Positions 1 to 7,775 of a stretch of 64,000 bases of DNA are shown piece after piece; positions within the stretch are counted from its first letter, which is position 1, and every line of letters starts with the position of its first letter. This DNA is from RYN-230 sp963711705 (GTDB lineage Bacteria; Actinomycetota; Actinomycetes; Streptosporangiales; Streptosporangiaceae): assembly GCA_963711705.1 (NCBI GenBank), contig CAVQFM010000020.1, positions 62,001 to 126,000 of the forward strand, given 5' to 3'. The position numbers and the translations under genes are program-made. Under the pieces are notes generated by a model. That model worked only from the letters and a program-made list of their open reading frames with translations, made no database searches and was not told where the DNA came from.

Positions 1-1236
1 AAGCTTCCGCTGCGGGCCCGGGTCGCGACCACGCTGGGCGGGGCCGCGGGCCGGATGTCGCGGCTGGCCGGCCGCGGCGACGGATCGGTCATCGGCGGGG
101 TCATCGGCCTGCGCGTGGAGCCGGGCCTGCTGTCGCTGCTGGCCGCGGGCCGCCAGGTCGTCCTGGTCACCGGGACCAACGGGAAGACGACCACGACCCG
201 GCTGATCACCTCGGCGCTGAGCGCGCTGGGCCAGGAAGTGGCCTCCAACGCGTTCGGCGCGAACATGGAGGCCGGGCTGGCCGCCGCGCTCGGGGCCGCG
301 CCGGAGGCCCCGTACGCGGTCCTCGAGGTGGACGAGAAGTACATGCCCGCCATGCTCCGGGCGACCAGTGCCCGGGTCGTGACGCTGCTCAACCTCAGCC
401 GTGACCAGATGGACCGGGCCGCGGAGATCTGGCTGGTCGCCCGGCGCTGGCGGGAGGCGTTCGAGGCCGCCCCGGACTGCCACGTGGTGGCCAACGCGGA
501 TGACCCGCTGATCGTCTGGGCGGCCAGCGGGGCGCGCAAGGTGACCTGGGTGGCGGCGGGCCAGCGGTGGCACGAAGACTCCTGGTGCTGCCCGCAGTGC
601 GGGTCCCACCTGCGCCGGGACGATGTGAGCTGGCACTGCGCGGAGTGTGGCTTCGCCCGGCCGCGCGTCACCTGGGAGCTGGACGGCGGCAACGTCATCG
701 ACCCGGCGGGGCGGGTCGCCGAGCTGGCCCTGGCCCTGCCGGGCCGGGCCAACCGGTCCAACGCCGTGGTGGCCCTGGCCGTGGCCGAAGTGTTCGGGGT
801 GGACCCGGGGCAGGCGCTGGTCAAGATGCGCTCGGTCACCTCGGTGGCAGGCCGCTACACGCAGGTGGAGCGGCACGGCCGCCAGGTGCGGCTGCTGCTG
901 GCCAAGAACCCGGCGGGCTGGCTGGAGGCGTTCGACGTGCTGGAGCCGGCCCCGGTTCCGGTGCTGCTCGCGGTCAACGCCCAGGTCCCGGACGGCCGGG
1001 ACACGTCGTGGCTGTGGGACGTGGACTACCGGGTAGTCCTCGACCGCCCGGTGCTCGTGTCCGGGGAGCGTGCGCTCGACCTGGCGGTGCGGCTGGAGGC
1101 GGACGGTGTCGCCTTCGATCTGGTCCGCGACATCGACGACGCGGTCGGCCGGGTCCGGCCAGGAGGGATCCTCGACGTGATCGCCAACTACACGGCGTTC
1201 CAGCAGATCCGGGCGGCGGTCGGCCGTGCCGCGTGA
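1..1236 (+). CDS. murT: Lipid II isoglutaminyl synthase, Mur-ligase subunit MurT (5' end outside window)
   Basis: ATP-dependent subunit of the MurT/GatD complex, which amidates D-glutamate of the peptidoglycan stem on lipid II at the inner membrane face. The frame is open to base 1 and the codons before the first internal ATG (55) read as family sequence, so the true start lies upstream of the window. Counting from that ATG, the Mur-ligase P-loop GTNGKTTTT is at 40-48 and a MurT-type zinc ribbon uses C178 or C179, C182, C195 and C198. The C-terminal half matches the DUF1727 domain typical of MurT. The partner gatD follows directly, the usual operon order. The function is well supported by motifs and context. 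Confidence 0.93.
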   Translation, partial: KLPLRARVATTLGGAAGRMSRLAGRGDGSVIGGVIGLRVEPGLLSLLAAGRQVVLVTGTNGKTTTTRLITSALSALGQEVASNAFGANMEAGLAAALGAAPEAPYAVLEVDEKYMPAMLRATSARVVTLLNLSRDQMDRAAEIWLVARRWREAFEAAPDCHVVANADDPLIVWAASGARKVTWVAAGQRWHEDSWCCPQCGSHLRRDDVSWHCAECGFARPRVTWELDGGNVIDPAGRVAELALALPGRANRSNAVVALAVAEVFGVDPGQALVKMRSVTSVAGRYTQVERHGRQVRLLLAKNPAGWLEAFDVLEPAPVPVLLAVNAQVPDGRDTSWLWDVDYRVVLDRPVLVSGERALDLAVRLEADGVAFDLVRDIDDAVGRVRPGGILDVIANYTAFQQIRAAVGRAA

Positions 1237-1410
1237 ACGCGGCCGGCACCGCAGCACGTCCACGCCCGGCCAGCCGCCGGCGTCCCCCCGCCAGCCGCCG
1301 GCGCCACCCGGCCGGCCGGTGACTCCGGCCCCTCCGGGCGCCGCCGGGCTGGGCTCGGCCTGGCAGCCGGCCAGCAGTCACCCCGGCCCCCGGCCCGCGG
1401 CTCCGGGCCG

Positions 1411-2112
1411 CTGCGGCTGGTCTGGATCTACCCTGACCTGCTGAGCACCTATGGCGACCGGGGCAACCTGCTGGTCCTGGAACGCCGTGCCCGGCTGCGC
1501 GGCATCGATACCGAGTCCATCCTGGTGAACTCCGACCAGCCGGTGCCCCGGCAGGGCGACATCTACCTGATGGGCGGCGGGGAGGATCTGCCCCAGGTGC
1601 TCGCCGCCCGCCGGCTGCGCCAGGACGGCGGGCTGGCCGCCGCGGCCGCCCAGGGCTCGGTGGTCTTCGCCGTCTGCGCCGGTTACCAGTTGCTCGGCAC
1701 CGAGTTCGGCGGCGAGGAAGGCCAGCCCGTGCCCGGCCTGGAGATCCTCGATATCCGCAGCGGCCGGGGCGAGCGCCGGGGGGTGGGCGAGATCCTGGCC
1801 GACGTGGACCCGGCGCTGGGCGTGCCCCAGCTCACCGGCTTCGAGAACCACCAGGGGGTCACCCACGTCGGGCCGGGCGCCCGGCCACTGGCCCGGGTGC
1901 TGGTGGGGGTCGGTAACGGGGACGGCACCGAGGGCGCCTTCGCGGGCCGGGTGCTCGGCACCTACCTGCACGGGCCGGCTCTGGTCCGCAACCCCGGCCT
2001 GGCCGACCTGCTGCTCACCCTGGCGGCTGGCCCGCTGCCACCCCTCGAGCCGGCCGCCGAGGAATGGACCAGCCGGTTCCGGGAGCAGCGCCTGGCCGCC
2101 GTCCCCGGCTGA
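1411..2112 (+). CDS. gatD: Lipid II isoglutaminyl synthase, glutamine amidotransferase subunit GatD (start uncertain)
   Basis: Class I glutaminase partner of MurT, supplying ammonia for lipid II amidation. The nucleophile lies in FAVCAGYQ (C89 counted from 1411) and the catalytic His in GTYLHGP (H187). Homology begins at LRLVWIYPDLLSTYGDRGN, coded from 1411, but no ATG, GTG or TTG exists in this frame between the murT stop and 1525. Starting at the GTG at 1525 would remove the conserved first strand. A GTG at 1226 that overlaps the end of murT opens a proline-rich leader in the next frame, and one missing base near 1400-1411 would join it to this frame. A frameshift or sequencing error is therefore likely. 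Function is certain; the 5' end is not. Confidence 0.85.
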   Translation: MRLVWIYPDLLSTYGDRGNLLVLERRARLRGIDTESILVNSDQPVPRQGDIYLMGGGEDLPQVLAARRLRQDGGLAAAAAQGSVVFAVCAGYQLLGTEFGGEEGQPVPGLEILDIRSGRGERRGVGEILADVDPALGVPQLTGFENHQGVTHVGPGARPLARVLVGVGNGDGTEGAFAGRVLGTYLHGPALVRNPGLADLLLTLAAGPLPPLEPAAEEWTSRFREQRLAAVPG

Positions 2113-2120
2113 CGCCGGGA

Positions 2121-2200
2121 CCACCGGGCCGCCCAGGACGCGGGCCACCGGGCCGCCCAGGGGGCCACCGGGCCGCCCAGGACGCGGGGCCGCCCAGGAC
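2121..2200. repeat. Short direct repeats after gatD
   Basis: Three copies of the core CCACCGGGCCGCCCAGG begin at 2121, 2145 and 2165, followed by a shortened fourth CCGCCCAGG near 2189. They lie in the gap between the gatD stop and the convergent DsrE gene. No function is evident; this looks like local slippage in GC-rich DNA. Confidence 0.7.
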
Positions 2201-2220
2201 CGTCGGCCGCAGGCCCGCGG

Positions 2221-2586
2221 TCAGTACACCAGCGCCTGAGCGCCGTCGGCGCAGACCTCCGCGACGAAGGTGGTCGCACCCGCGATCCGGACCCCGTCGA
2301 TCACGTCGTCCGGGGAGATGTCCCGGCGGGCGGCGCACTGGGTGCACAGCGTCACGCTGCCTCCCGCCAGCACCGCGTCCAGCAGGTCGGCCAGTGGCGG
2401 GGCGTGCGGCAGGGTGAAGTCCGCCGCCCGGCCCGGCAGCGCGAACCAGGAAGCCTCGCCGGTCAGCCACAGTGACGTCGGCACACCGCTGGCCAGCGCG
2501 GCCGCCGCGACGTTGAAGGCCTGGTTGCAGCGTTCCGGGTCGTCCAGGCCGGCAGTGATCTTGATGACGAGGCTCTGCGCGGTCAT
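2221..2586 (-). CDS. DsrE/DsrF-like family protein
   Basis: A 121-residue protein with the DsrE-like fold pattern. It opens with a beta strand (QSLVIKITAGLDDPERCNQAF), then a helix of small residues, the strand SLWLTGEASWFAL, and a CTQC motif in the second half. Members of this superfamily include sulfur carriers and many uncharacterised small soluble proteins. The CTQC pair could be redox-active or sulfur-binding, but the sequence does not decide this. It runs opposite to gatD, and its start lies about 90 bases from the divergent small membrane gene at 2676, so the two probably share an intergenic promoter region. The family call is fairly sure; the role is unknown. Confidence 0.75.
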   Translation of the reverse strand: MTAQSLVIKITAGLDDPERCNQAFNVAAAALASGVPTSLWLTGEASWFALPGRAADFTLPHAPPLADLLDAVLAGGSVTLCTQCAARRDISPDDVIDGVRIAGATTFVAEVCADGAQALVY

Positions 2587-2675
2587 GGTCGCACCCTAAC
2601 CTGGCCGGCCGGAGCCGGCATGGCGGACGATGTGTTCCTGGCCCGGTCCGTACACTGCTGGGACAGGAGGTGACC

Positions 2676-2804
2676 ATGCAGGGACTGGCCAGCGGGCTGC
2701 TCCTGGTCGCCGTGTTCGCGGCGGTCGCCGCGCTGGCCGTGTTGCTGGGGCTGCGCCTGCTGCGGGCCACCCGCGGGGCGGCCGGGGAGCCCCCCAGTGA
2801 CTGA
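2676..2804 (+). CDS. Tiny single-span membrane protein (42 residues)
   Basis: An ATG at 2676 sits 5 bases after a perfect AGGAGG (2665-2670) and opens 42 codons. The product is one transmembrane helix (residues about 4-30: GLASGLLLVAVFAAVAALAVLL) followed by a basic RLLRATR stop-transfer segment and a short acidic tail. The frame overlaps the GTG start of the nitrobindin gene by 8 bases, so the two are probably translationally coupled. The strong ribosome site and clear hydrophobic pattern support a real gene too short for ordinary ORF calling. I recognise no family. Confidence 0.6.
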   Translation: MQGLASGLLLVAVFAAVAALAVLLGLRLLRATRGAAGEPPSD

Positions 2805-3327
2805 CCAGCCAGCCGGGGCCGCCGGCCCGCCGGGCGGCGCGGGCCCACCGGAGCCACATCCCGATATCGCCCCGCTGAGCTTCCTGCTCGGCCGCTGGGA
2901 GGGGGCTGGCGTCGGCGGCTACCCGACCATCGACAATTTCCGGTTCGGCCAGGAAATCTCCTTCAGCCACAACGGCAAGCCATACCTCATTTACGCGAGC
3001 CGGAGCTGGCTGCTGGACGACGACGGCAACCTGGTCCGGCCGCTGGCCACCGAGACCGGGTACTGGCGCCCGCAGCCCGGCGGCCAGCTCGAGGTGGTGC
3101 TGGCCCACCCGACCGGCATCGCCGAGATCTACCTGGGCGAGGTCACCGGCACCAAGATCGAGCTGCGCACCGACATCGTGGCCAGGACCGCCACGGCCAA
3201 GGAGGTCACCGCGGGCCAGCGGCTCTACGGGCTGATCGGTGCCGACCTGGGCTGGGCCTTCGACATGGCCGCGATGGACCAGCCGCTGCAGCCTCACCTG
3301 TCCGCGCAGCTCAAGCGCACGGCCTAG
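2797..3327 (+). CDS. Nitrobindin / FABP-like haem-binding protein
   Basis: A beta-barrel protein of the THAP4 / DUF1794 (nitrobindin) family, 176 residues. In studied relatives the barrel holds a ferric haem and reacts with nitric oxide or peroxynitrite. The family signature GRWEGAGVGGYP is near residues 33-44, the central motif AHPTGIAEIYLG follows, and the conserved C-terminal histidine, the expected haem ligand, is in LQPHLSAQLKR. An alanine/glycine/proline-rich leader of about 22 residues precedes the barrel. The GTG start at 2797 overlaps the preceding tiny membrane gene. The protein is likely cytosolic and fits the haem and redox theme of the window. Confidence 0.9.
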   Translation: MTDQPAGAAGPPGGAGPPEPHPDIAPLSFLLGRWEGAGVGGYPTIDNFRFGQEISFSHNGKPYLIYASRSWLLDDDGNLVRPLATETGYWRPQPGGQLEVVLAHPTGIAEIYLGEVTGTKIELRTDIVARTATAKEVTAGQRLYGLIGADLGWAFDMAAMDQPLQPHLSAQLKRTA

Positions 3328-4162
3328 GCCAGGACACACCCTCGCGGCGGTACCCGTGCACCCGGTAGCCACGCCAACCTGCTCCACGCTGGCGCTGTTC
3401 AGCCGGTCGAGGCCGGCCCAGTGCGAGGAATATGAATTCGGCGAGCCGGTGCAGTCGGCGTACGGCACGAAATATGCCGCCCGCACATTACGGAATGAAG
3501 CGCCCGTCCGGGCCACCGCGCAGCCGTTCCAGTTGAGCGAATGGATAACCGGGCTGTGCTGCCGCAGGATGCCCGCCATCCGGTGCTGACCTGCGGCGGC
3601 GCGCCCCGGCGCGCTGGAACGCCCGAATTTATCGCCCTTTCCGGGGCGCGGAACCTCTCCGTGTCGCGCCGACATTACGCGGCAGGAAGCGTAATGGAAG
3701 AGTAAATGCCGCGTCGTGGCCGGTGAACCTGGGGTCAATCCTGCCGGGGCGGCCGATGAATGGCTCTATTCCGGAAGTGAGGCGGCACACTGGAAATAAC
3801 CCCGTGAAAACGGGAGGCGGCAAATTAAAACCCCCGGGCGGCTCCCGCGCGGCTCGGTGTGAGCCAGGCGGGGACTGGTTGGACAGACCAGTCAGCCCGG
3901 GGGTCCGGTGTCTGCCGAGTATTCGCCGGCCGCCGCCTTCGCGGCACACAGGGCGCTGGCACTTGAGATGCGAGCTCCTGGGCACGGCCGGTGACCGCAC
4001 CGTGAGCATGAGCCCCGGAGGGCAACTGCTCCCAGTACGTCGGCGGGACGGCGGCTAGCGGACAGCCACCTCGCGAGTCCTACTGCTATGCATGCTGTTG
4101 GACCACCTCCTTTCCCGCGTTGCCGAAAGGCTATGTCAGCCTGCCGGGGGCAGGCAAATGGG
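3328..4162. other. Gene-free interval with inverted repeats
   Basis: About 835 bases lie between two convergent gene ends (nitrobindin and the ECF sigma factor). No frame here has convincing protein features, and the DNA is visibly less GC-rich than its surroundings. It contains a perfect hairpin CATTACGC / GCGTAATG (3673-3680 and 3689-3696, 8-base loop) and a second, GACTGGT / ACCAGTC (3873-3879 and 3887-3893, 7-base loop). Possible explanations are a small RNA locus, a decayed gene or terminators. No riboswitch family was recognised. Confidence 0.5.
3673..3696. repeat. Perfect 8-bp inverted repeat
   Basis: CATTACGC and GCGTAATG flank the loop GGCAGGAA inside a gene-free, lower-GC stretch. 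It could be an operator or an RNA hairpin. No run of T follows it. Confidence 0.5.
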
Positions 4163-5197
4163 TTACCCGCGGGCTGGCCAGGCGCGCAGCGTGCGCGGCA
4201 GGCCGAACGGCGGCAGCAGCGCGTTATCCATGAACCGGGTCAGCGCCGAGATCCGGTCCCCGGCCAGGGTCAGCACGAGCAGGCCGTGCGCGTGCGCGAT
4301 CGGCGTGCCCGGATCGATCAGGTAGCAGCCGAACGCGGGCTGGCCGTTGGCCCGGGTCGGCACCAGCCGGAACCGGCGGCCATCCCGCAGGGCCACCGTG
4401 GACAGGAAGTGGCCGGTGGCCACCAGGCCCTGGTACTCCAGCGGCAGCGGCGGCATGGTCAGCCAGACGTCCTCGGTGAGCAGGGCCAGGATGGCGGCCA
4501 CGTCACCGTTCTCGAACGCCACGGTGAAGTCCTCGACGAGCTTCCGCTCCCGGGCGGAATGCGGCAGCGGCGCCTGATCGCGGCCGGGCCCGGGCAGCTG
4601 GGCGGCGGCGAGGGTGGCGCGGGCCCGCTTGAGCGCGTTGGTCACCGAATGCTCGGTGACGTCCAGCATGCCGGCCACCTCGGCGGCGCGGAAGCCGAGC
4701 ACGTCGCGGAGCACCAGCACGGCCCGCTGCCGGGGGGGCAGGCGCTGCAGGGCGGCCAGGAAGGCCAGCGACACCGACTCCCTGGCCTCATACCGGGCTT
4801 CCGGCCCGGGGGCGATATCCGGCAGCGCATCGAGCAGGACATCCGGGTAGGGCTCCAGCCAGCTGGGATCGCTGCGTCGGGTGGGCTCGGGCAACGGGAC
4901 CTCCGCGGGGCTGGCCGGCTGCTCCCGCGGCCGGCGGGCACCGTCCCGCAGTGCGTTCAGGCACCGGTTGGTGGCGATCCGGTACAGCCAGGAACGCAGC
5001 GACGAACGCCCCTCGAACCCGGGCAGGCCGCGCCAGGCGGCCAGCAGGGTTTCCTGCAGCAGATCCTCGGTGTCCTGGACCGAGCCGAGGATGCGGTAGC
5101 AGTGCACCTGAAGCTCGCCCCGGTAGGGCTCGATCAGCTGGCGGAACGCCTGCCCGTCGCCCGAGCGGGCCCGGTCCAGCAGCTCCTCGCCGGGCAT
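4163..5197 (-). CDS. ECF RNA polymerase sigma factor with C-terminal SnoaL-like domain
   Basis: Sigma-70 family factor of the SigG/SigX5-like group, 344 residues. Sigma region 2 covers about residues 8-80 (DTEDLLQETLLAAWRGL, then SLRSWLYRIATNRCLN). Region 4 is about 145-195 (LPPRQRAVLVLRDVLGF with the helix-turn-helix AAEVAGMLDVTEHSVTNALK). A SnoaL_2/NTF2-like domain fills 210-330; in such ECF groups this tail is thought to modulate activity in place of a separate anti-sigma factor. The frame extends upstream to 5704, but the ATG at 5197 has a good AAGGACG site and matches the family N-terminus (MPGEELLDRARSGD). It is transcribed divergently from the DHA2 transporter, which may be a target. 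Confidence 0.9.
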   Translation of the reverse strand: MPGEELLDRARSGDGQAFRQLIEPYRGELQVHCYRILGSVQDTEDLLQETLLAAWRGLPGFEGRSSLRSWLYRIATNRCLNALRDGARRPREQPASPAEVPLPEPTRRSDPSWLEPYPDVLLDALPDIAPGPEARYEARESVSLAFLAALQRLPPRQRAVLVLRDVLGFRAAEVAGMLDVTEHSVTNALKRARATLAAAQLPGPGRDQAPLPHSARERKLVEDFTVAFENGDVAAILALLTEDVWLTMPPLPLEYQGLVATGHFLSTVALRDGRRFRLVPTRANGQPAFGCYLIDPGTPIAHAHGLLVLTLAGDRISALTRFMDNALLPPFGLPRTLRAWPARG

Positions 5198-5321
5198 GGC
5201 ACGTCCTTCGTAGTCCGGTCTCACACAGGTATAGACACCAGCCGTGGCCAGAACTGGTCGCGGACCAGTTTCCGGGCGGCCGGGTGTCACTTCTTCCGAC
5301 GGCGAACGGAAGGGGACAACC

Positions 5322-6830
5322 GTGCCAGGAACGGCAAGAGCAGTCAGCCCAGGCCGGCCCGGGCCGATGACCGCGGCCCAGCGCTGGGTGATCGGGCTGG
5401 CCTCGGTGGGATCGTTCATGGTGGTGCTCGACCTGCTGGTAGTGGCGACCGCGCTCACCTCGATCCACCGGGGCCTGCACGCGTCGATCGAGGACCTGGA
5501 GTGGACGGTCAACGCGTACACGCTCAGCTTCGCGGCCCTGCTGATGACCAGTGCGTCGCTGGGCGACCGGTTCGGCCGCCGGCGGCTGCTCGCCACCGGG
5601 CTGGCCGTCTTCGCCCTCGGGTCGGTGGCCTGCGCGCTGGCCACCAGCGCCGGCGCGCTGATCGCGGCGCGCACGGTCCAGGGAATCGGCGCGGCGACCA
5701 TCATGCCGGTCTCGCTCGCCCTGCTGAACTCGGCGTTCCCGGCTCAGCAGCGCGGCCGGGCCCTCGGCATCTACGGCAGCGTCACCGGACTGGCTGCGGT
5801 GCTCGGCCCGGTGCTGGGCGGGGTGATCACCCAGGGGCTGGCCTGGCAGTGGATCTTCTGGCTGAACGTGCCGGTCGCGCTGGCCGCGATCCCGCTGGTG
5901 CTCACCCGGCTCCAGGAGAGCTTCGGCCCGGGTGCCCGGCTGGATCTGCTGGGCCTGGGCCTGTTCACGCTGGCCACGACCGGGCTGGTCTGGGGCCTGG
6001 TGCGGGCGGACTCGGCCGGCTGGGGCAGCGCCGGGGTCATCGGGCCGCTGGCCGCGGGCGTGGCCGGGGTGCTGGCCTTCCTCGGCTGGCAGGCCCGGGC
6101 CGCCGCGCCGATGCTGCCACTGCGGCTGTTCCGGTCCCGGGCGTTTTCCGCGGGCAACGCGTCGATCTTCCTGCTCAACGGTTCGATGACCGGCGCCGTG
6201 TTCTTCATGACTCAGTACCAGCAGGTCAGTCTGGGGCAGGGGCCGCTGGGCGCGGGGCTGCGCCTGCTGCCGTGGGGAATCGCCCCGTTCCTGATCGCGC
6301 CGCGCACCGGCGCGCTGGCCGACCGGCTGGGGGAGCGGCCGCTGGTCGTGACGGGACTGGCCGCGCAGGCGGCCGGGATGGCCTGGATCGCGCTGATCGC
6401 CTCGCCCCGGCTGTCCTACGCCCTGCTGGTCGCGCCGATGACGCTGGCCGGCATCGGGTTCGCGCTGGCTATCCCGGCGGTGACCAAGGCGGTGGTGAGC
6501 ACCAGCGCCCCCGCGGACATCGGCAAGGCGTCCGGGGCGTACTCCACCATGCGCCAGCTCGGCGGCGCGTTCGGCGTGGCCATCCTGGCCGCCGTGTTCG
6601 GCGCGGCGGGCAGTTACGCCTCGGCTGCCGCGTTCAGCCGGGGATTCGGGCCGGCGATCGGCGTGGCCGCCGCGCTCGCGCTGGCCGGGGCCGTGGCCGG
6701 GATCGCCCTGCCCGCCCGTCGCCCGGCCCGCCGTCTGCGCCCGGGGCCGTCATCCCCGGCCTCCGCCCGCCCGGCCCCAGCGCCCGCCAGCCCCGCCCCG
6801 GCCTCCGCCGACCCCGCTCAGGCTTCATGA
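5322..6830 (+). CDS. MFS transporter, DHA2 (14-TMS) drug:H+ antiporter family
   Basis: Cytoplasmic-membrane efflux permease of about 502 residues with 14 predicted helices. MFS motif A is present as GDRFGRRR and the antiporter motif C as GPVLGGVI. DHA2 proteins export drugs or secondary metabolites in exchange for protons; the substrate cannot be told. GTG 5322 is chosen because GGAAGGGG lies just upstream; ATG 5367 is an alternative. The C-terminus after the last helix is a basic then Ala/Pro/Ser-rich tail. The gene diverges from the ECF sigma factor across about 120 bases, so joint regulation is plausible. Its stop codon lies inside the hairpin repeat element that follows. Confidence 0.9.
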   Translation: MPGTARAVSPGRPGPMTAAQRWVIGLASVGSFMVVLDLLVVATALTSIHRGLHASIEDLEWTVNAYTLSFAALLMTSASLGDRFGRRRLLATGLAVFALGSVACALATSAGALIAARTVQGIGAATIMPVSLALLNSAFPAQQRGRALGIYGSVTGLAAVLGPVLGGVITQGLAWQWIFWLNVPVALAAIPLVLTRLQESFGPGARLDLLGLGLFTLATTGLVWGLVRADSAGWGSAGVIGPLAAGVAGVLAFLGWQARAAAPMLPLRLFRSRAFSAGNASIFLLNGSMTGAVFFMTQYQQVSLGQGPLGAGLRLLPWGIAPFLIAPRTGALADRLGERPLVVTGLAAQAAGMAWIALIASPRLSYALLVAPMTLAGIGFALAIPAVTKAVVSTSAPADIGKASGAYSTMRQLGGAFGVAILAAVFGAAGSYASAAAFSRGFGPAIGVAAALALAGAVAGIALPARRPARRLRPGPSSPASARPAPAPASPAPASADPAQAS

Positions 6831-6921
6831 TCGCGGTCAATCTTGGTTCGCATCTGACACAAATCGACCACGATCATGGGAGGCCTCGCTGGGCGACCAC
6901 GATCGTGGAGGCCCGCTGGGC
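6825..6921. repeat. Degenerate hairpin element and 29-bp direct repeat
   Basis: TCATGATCGCGGTCAATCTT, starting at 6825 inside the transporter stop codon, is a variant of the left arm of the hairpin at 7204. A partner GACCACGATCATGG lies at 6866-6879. From 6866 a roughly 29-base unit beginning GACCACGATC is repeated directly at 6895. The element may end transcription of the transporter gene. Confidence 0.55.
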
Positions 6922-7024
6922 GGGATCCATCAACGCGGTACATCGGGGGTGCTCGGACGCCCGCAATGCACCGCGCTGGCCAAATGCACCGCAGTGATGC
7001 GGGGGCGCAGGTCAGTGGGTCAGT

Positions 7025-7169
7025 GGGGGCCGGGCGCCGGTCATGGGGGGCCGGGCGCCAGTCATGGGGGGCCGGGCGCCAGTCATGGGGGGCCGGGCGC
7101 CAGTCATGGGGGGCTGGGCGCCGGTCAGGGGGGCTGGGCGCCGGTCATGGGGGGCCGGGCGCCAGTCAT
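7025..7169. repeat. 21-bp tandem minisatellite, seven copies
   Basis: Seven head-to-tail copies of a 20-21 base unit (GGGGGGCCGGGCGCCAGTCA plus T) run at 7025, 7045, 7066, 7087, 7108, 7128 and 7149. Variation is limited to C/T and A/G changes and one lost T at 7127. They lie in the gap between the transporter and fur. Frames run open through them only because 21 is a multiple of three; I see no coding signal. Confidence 0.9.
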
Positions 7170-7203
7170 GGAGGGCATTCCGCCCGCCCCGGCCGGTCCG
7201 GTT

Positions 7204-7258
7204 TCATGATCGCGGTCATTCTTGGTTAGCGGCGAACCAAGAATGACCAGGATCATGA
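7204..7258. terminator. Long hairpin (24-base arms) upstream of fur; possible terminator or mobile repeat
   Basis: Arms at 7204-7227 and 7235-7258 pair at 22 of 24 positions around the 7-base loop AGCGGCG. The arms carry TCATGATC and GGTCATTCTTGGTT. No T-run follows. A degenerate relative lies at 6825, so this may be a dispersed REP/MITE-like palindrome as well as a terminator. Confidence 0.65.
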
Positions 7259-7339
7259 CCGGGCGGGCGGCCCGGGCGGCGATGGGGAGCTGGGCGGCGG
7301 GGGGCTGAACCGGGGGCGCGGAGGGGTTAGTCTTCGTGC

Positions 7340-7765
7340 GTGGTCCAGGCGTGGGATGAGGAACTGCGGGCGCGCGGCTACCGGGTCACCCCGCAGCGCC
7401 AGCTGGTGCTGGAGGCGGTGACCAAGCTGGAGCACGCCACTCCCGAGGAGATCTGCGCCGACGTCCAGCAGACCGCCCGCGGGGTCAACATCTCCACCAT
7501 CTACCGGGCGCTGGAGCTGCTCGAAGAGCTCGGCCTGGTCACGCACACCCATCTCGGGCACGGGGCGCCGCGCTACCACCTGGCGGCCGAGGCCGAGCAC
7601 GTGCACCTGGTCTGCTCGCAGTGCGGCCGGGTCACCCAGATCGGCCCCGAGGAGATCAGCCCGCTGGTCACCGCGCTGGACGGCAAGCACGGCTTCCAGA
7701 CCGACGTGGGCCACCTGACCGTGTACGGCCGGTGCGCGGACTGCCGTGGCCGGGCGGCCGGATAG
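7340..7765 (+). CDS. Fur-family metal-dependent transcriptional regulator
   Basis: A 141-residue Fur-family repressor. The winged-helix DNA-binding domain occupies residues 1-80, with the recognition helix region NISTIYRALELLEELGLV (50-67). The dimerisation domain carries structural zinc cysteines C92/C95 and C132/C135 and the metal-binding segment EAEHVHLVC. Such proteins control iron, zinc or nickel uptake or peroxide defence; the specific metal cannot be settled from sequence, though the two CxxC pairs are common in Zur and FurB types. The GTG start at 7340 matches the family N-terminus. It lies 10 bases upstream of ygfZ. Confidence 0.9.
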   Translation: MVQAWDEELRARGYRVTPQRQLVLEAVTKLEHATPEEICADVQQTARGVNISTIYRALELLEELGLVTHTHLGHGAPRYHLAAEAEHVHLVCSQCGRVTQIGPEEISPLVTALDGKHGFQTDVGHLTVYGRCADCRGRAAG

Positions 7766-7775
7766 CCTGGCGGGC

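Noticed and set aside
1..6. HindIII site AAGCTT at the very first base, suggesting a cloned insert end
   Set aside because: One six-base site can occur by chance and nothing else in the window resembles vector sequence.
3239..3589. Possible small gene in the gap after nitrobindin
   Set aside because: It overlaps nitrobindin out of frame, lacks a ribosome site and has no protein-like pattern.
4088..6997. Open frame of 969 codons on the plus strand over the sigma factor and the transporter
   Set aside because: It runs antisense to the sigma factor and out of frame through the transporter. There is no recognisable domain.
7025..7169. CRISPR array
   Set aside because: The copies are contiguous with no unique spacers, so this is a minisatellite.
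6949..7246. Open frames through the 21-bp minisatellite (repeats of MGGRAPV)
   Set aside because: They exist only because the unit is a multiple of three. No start site with a ribosome-binding sequence and no homology.
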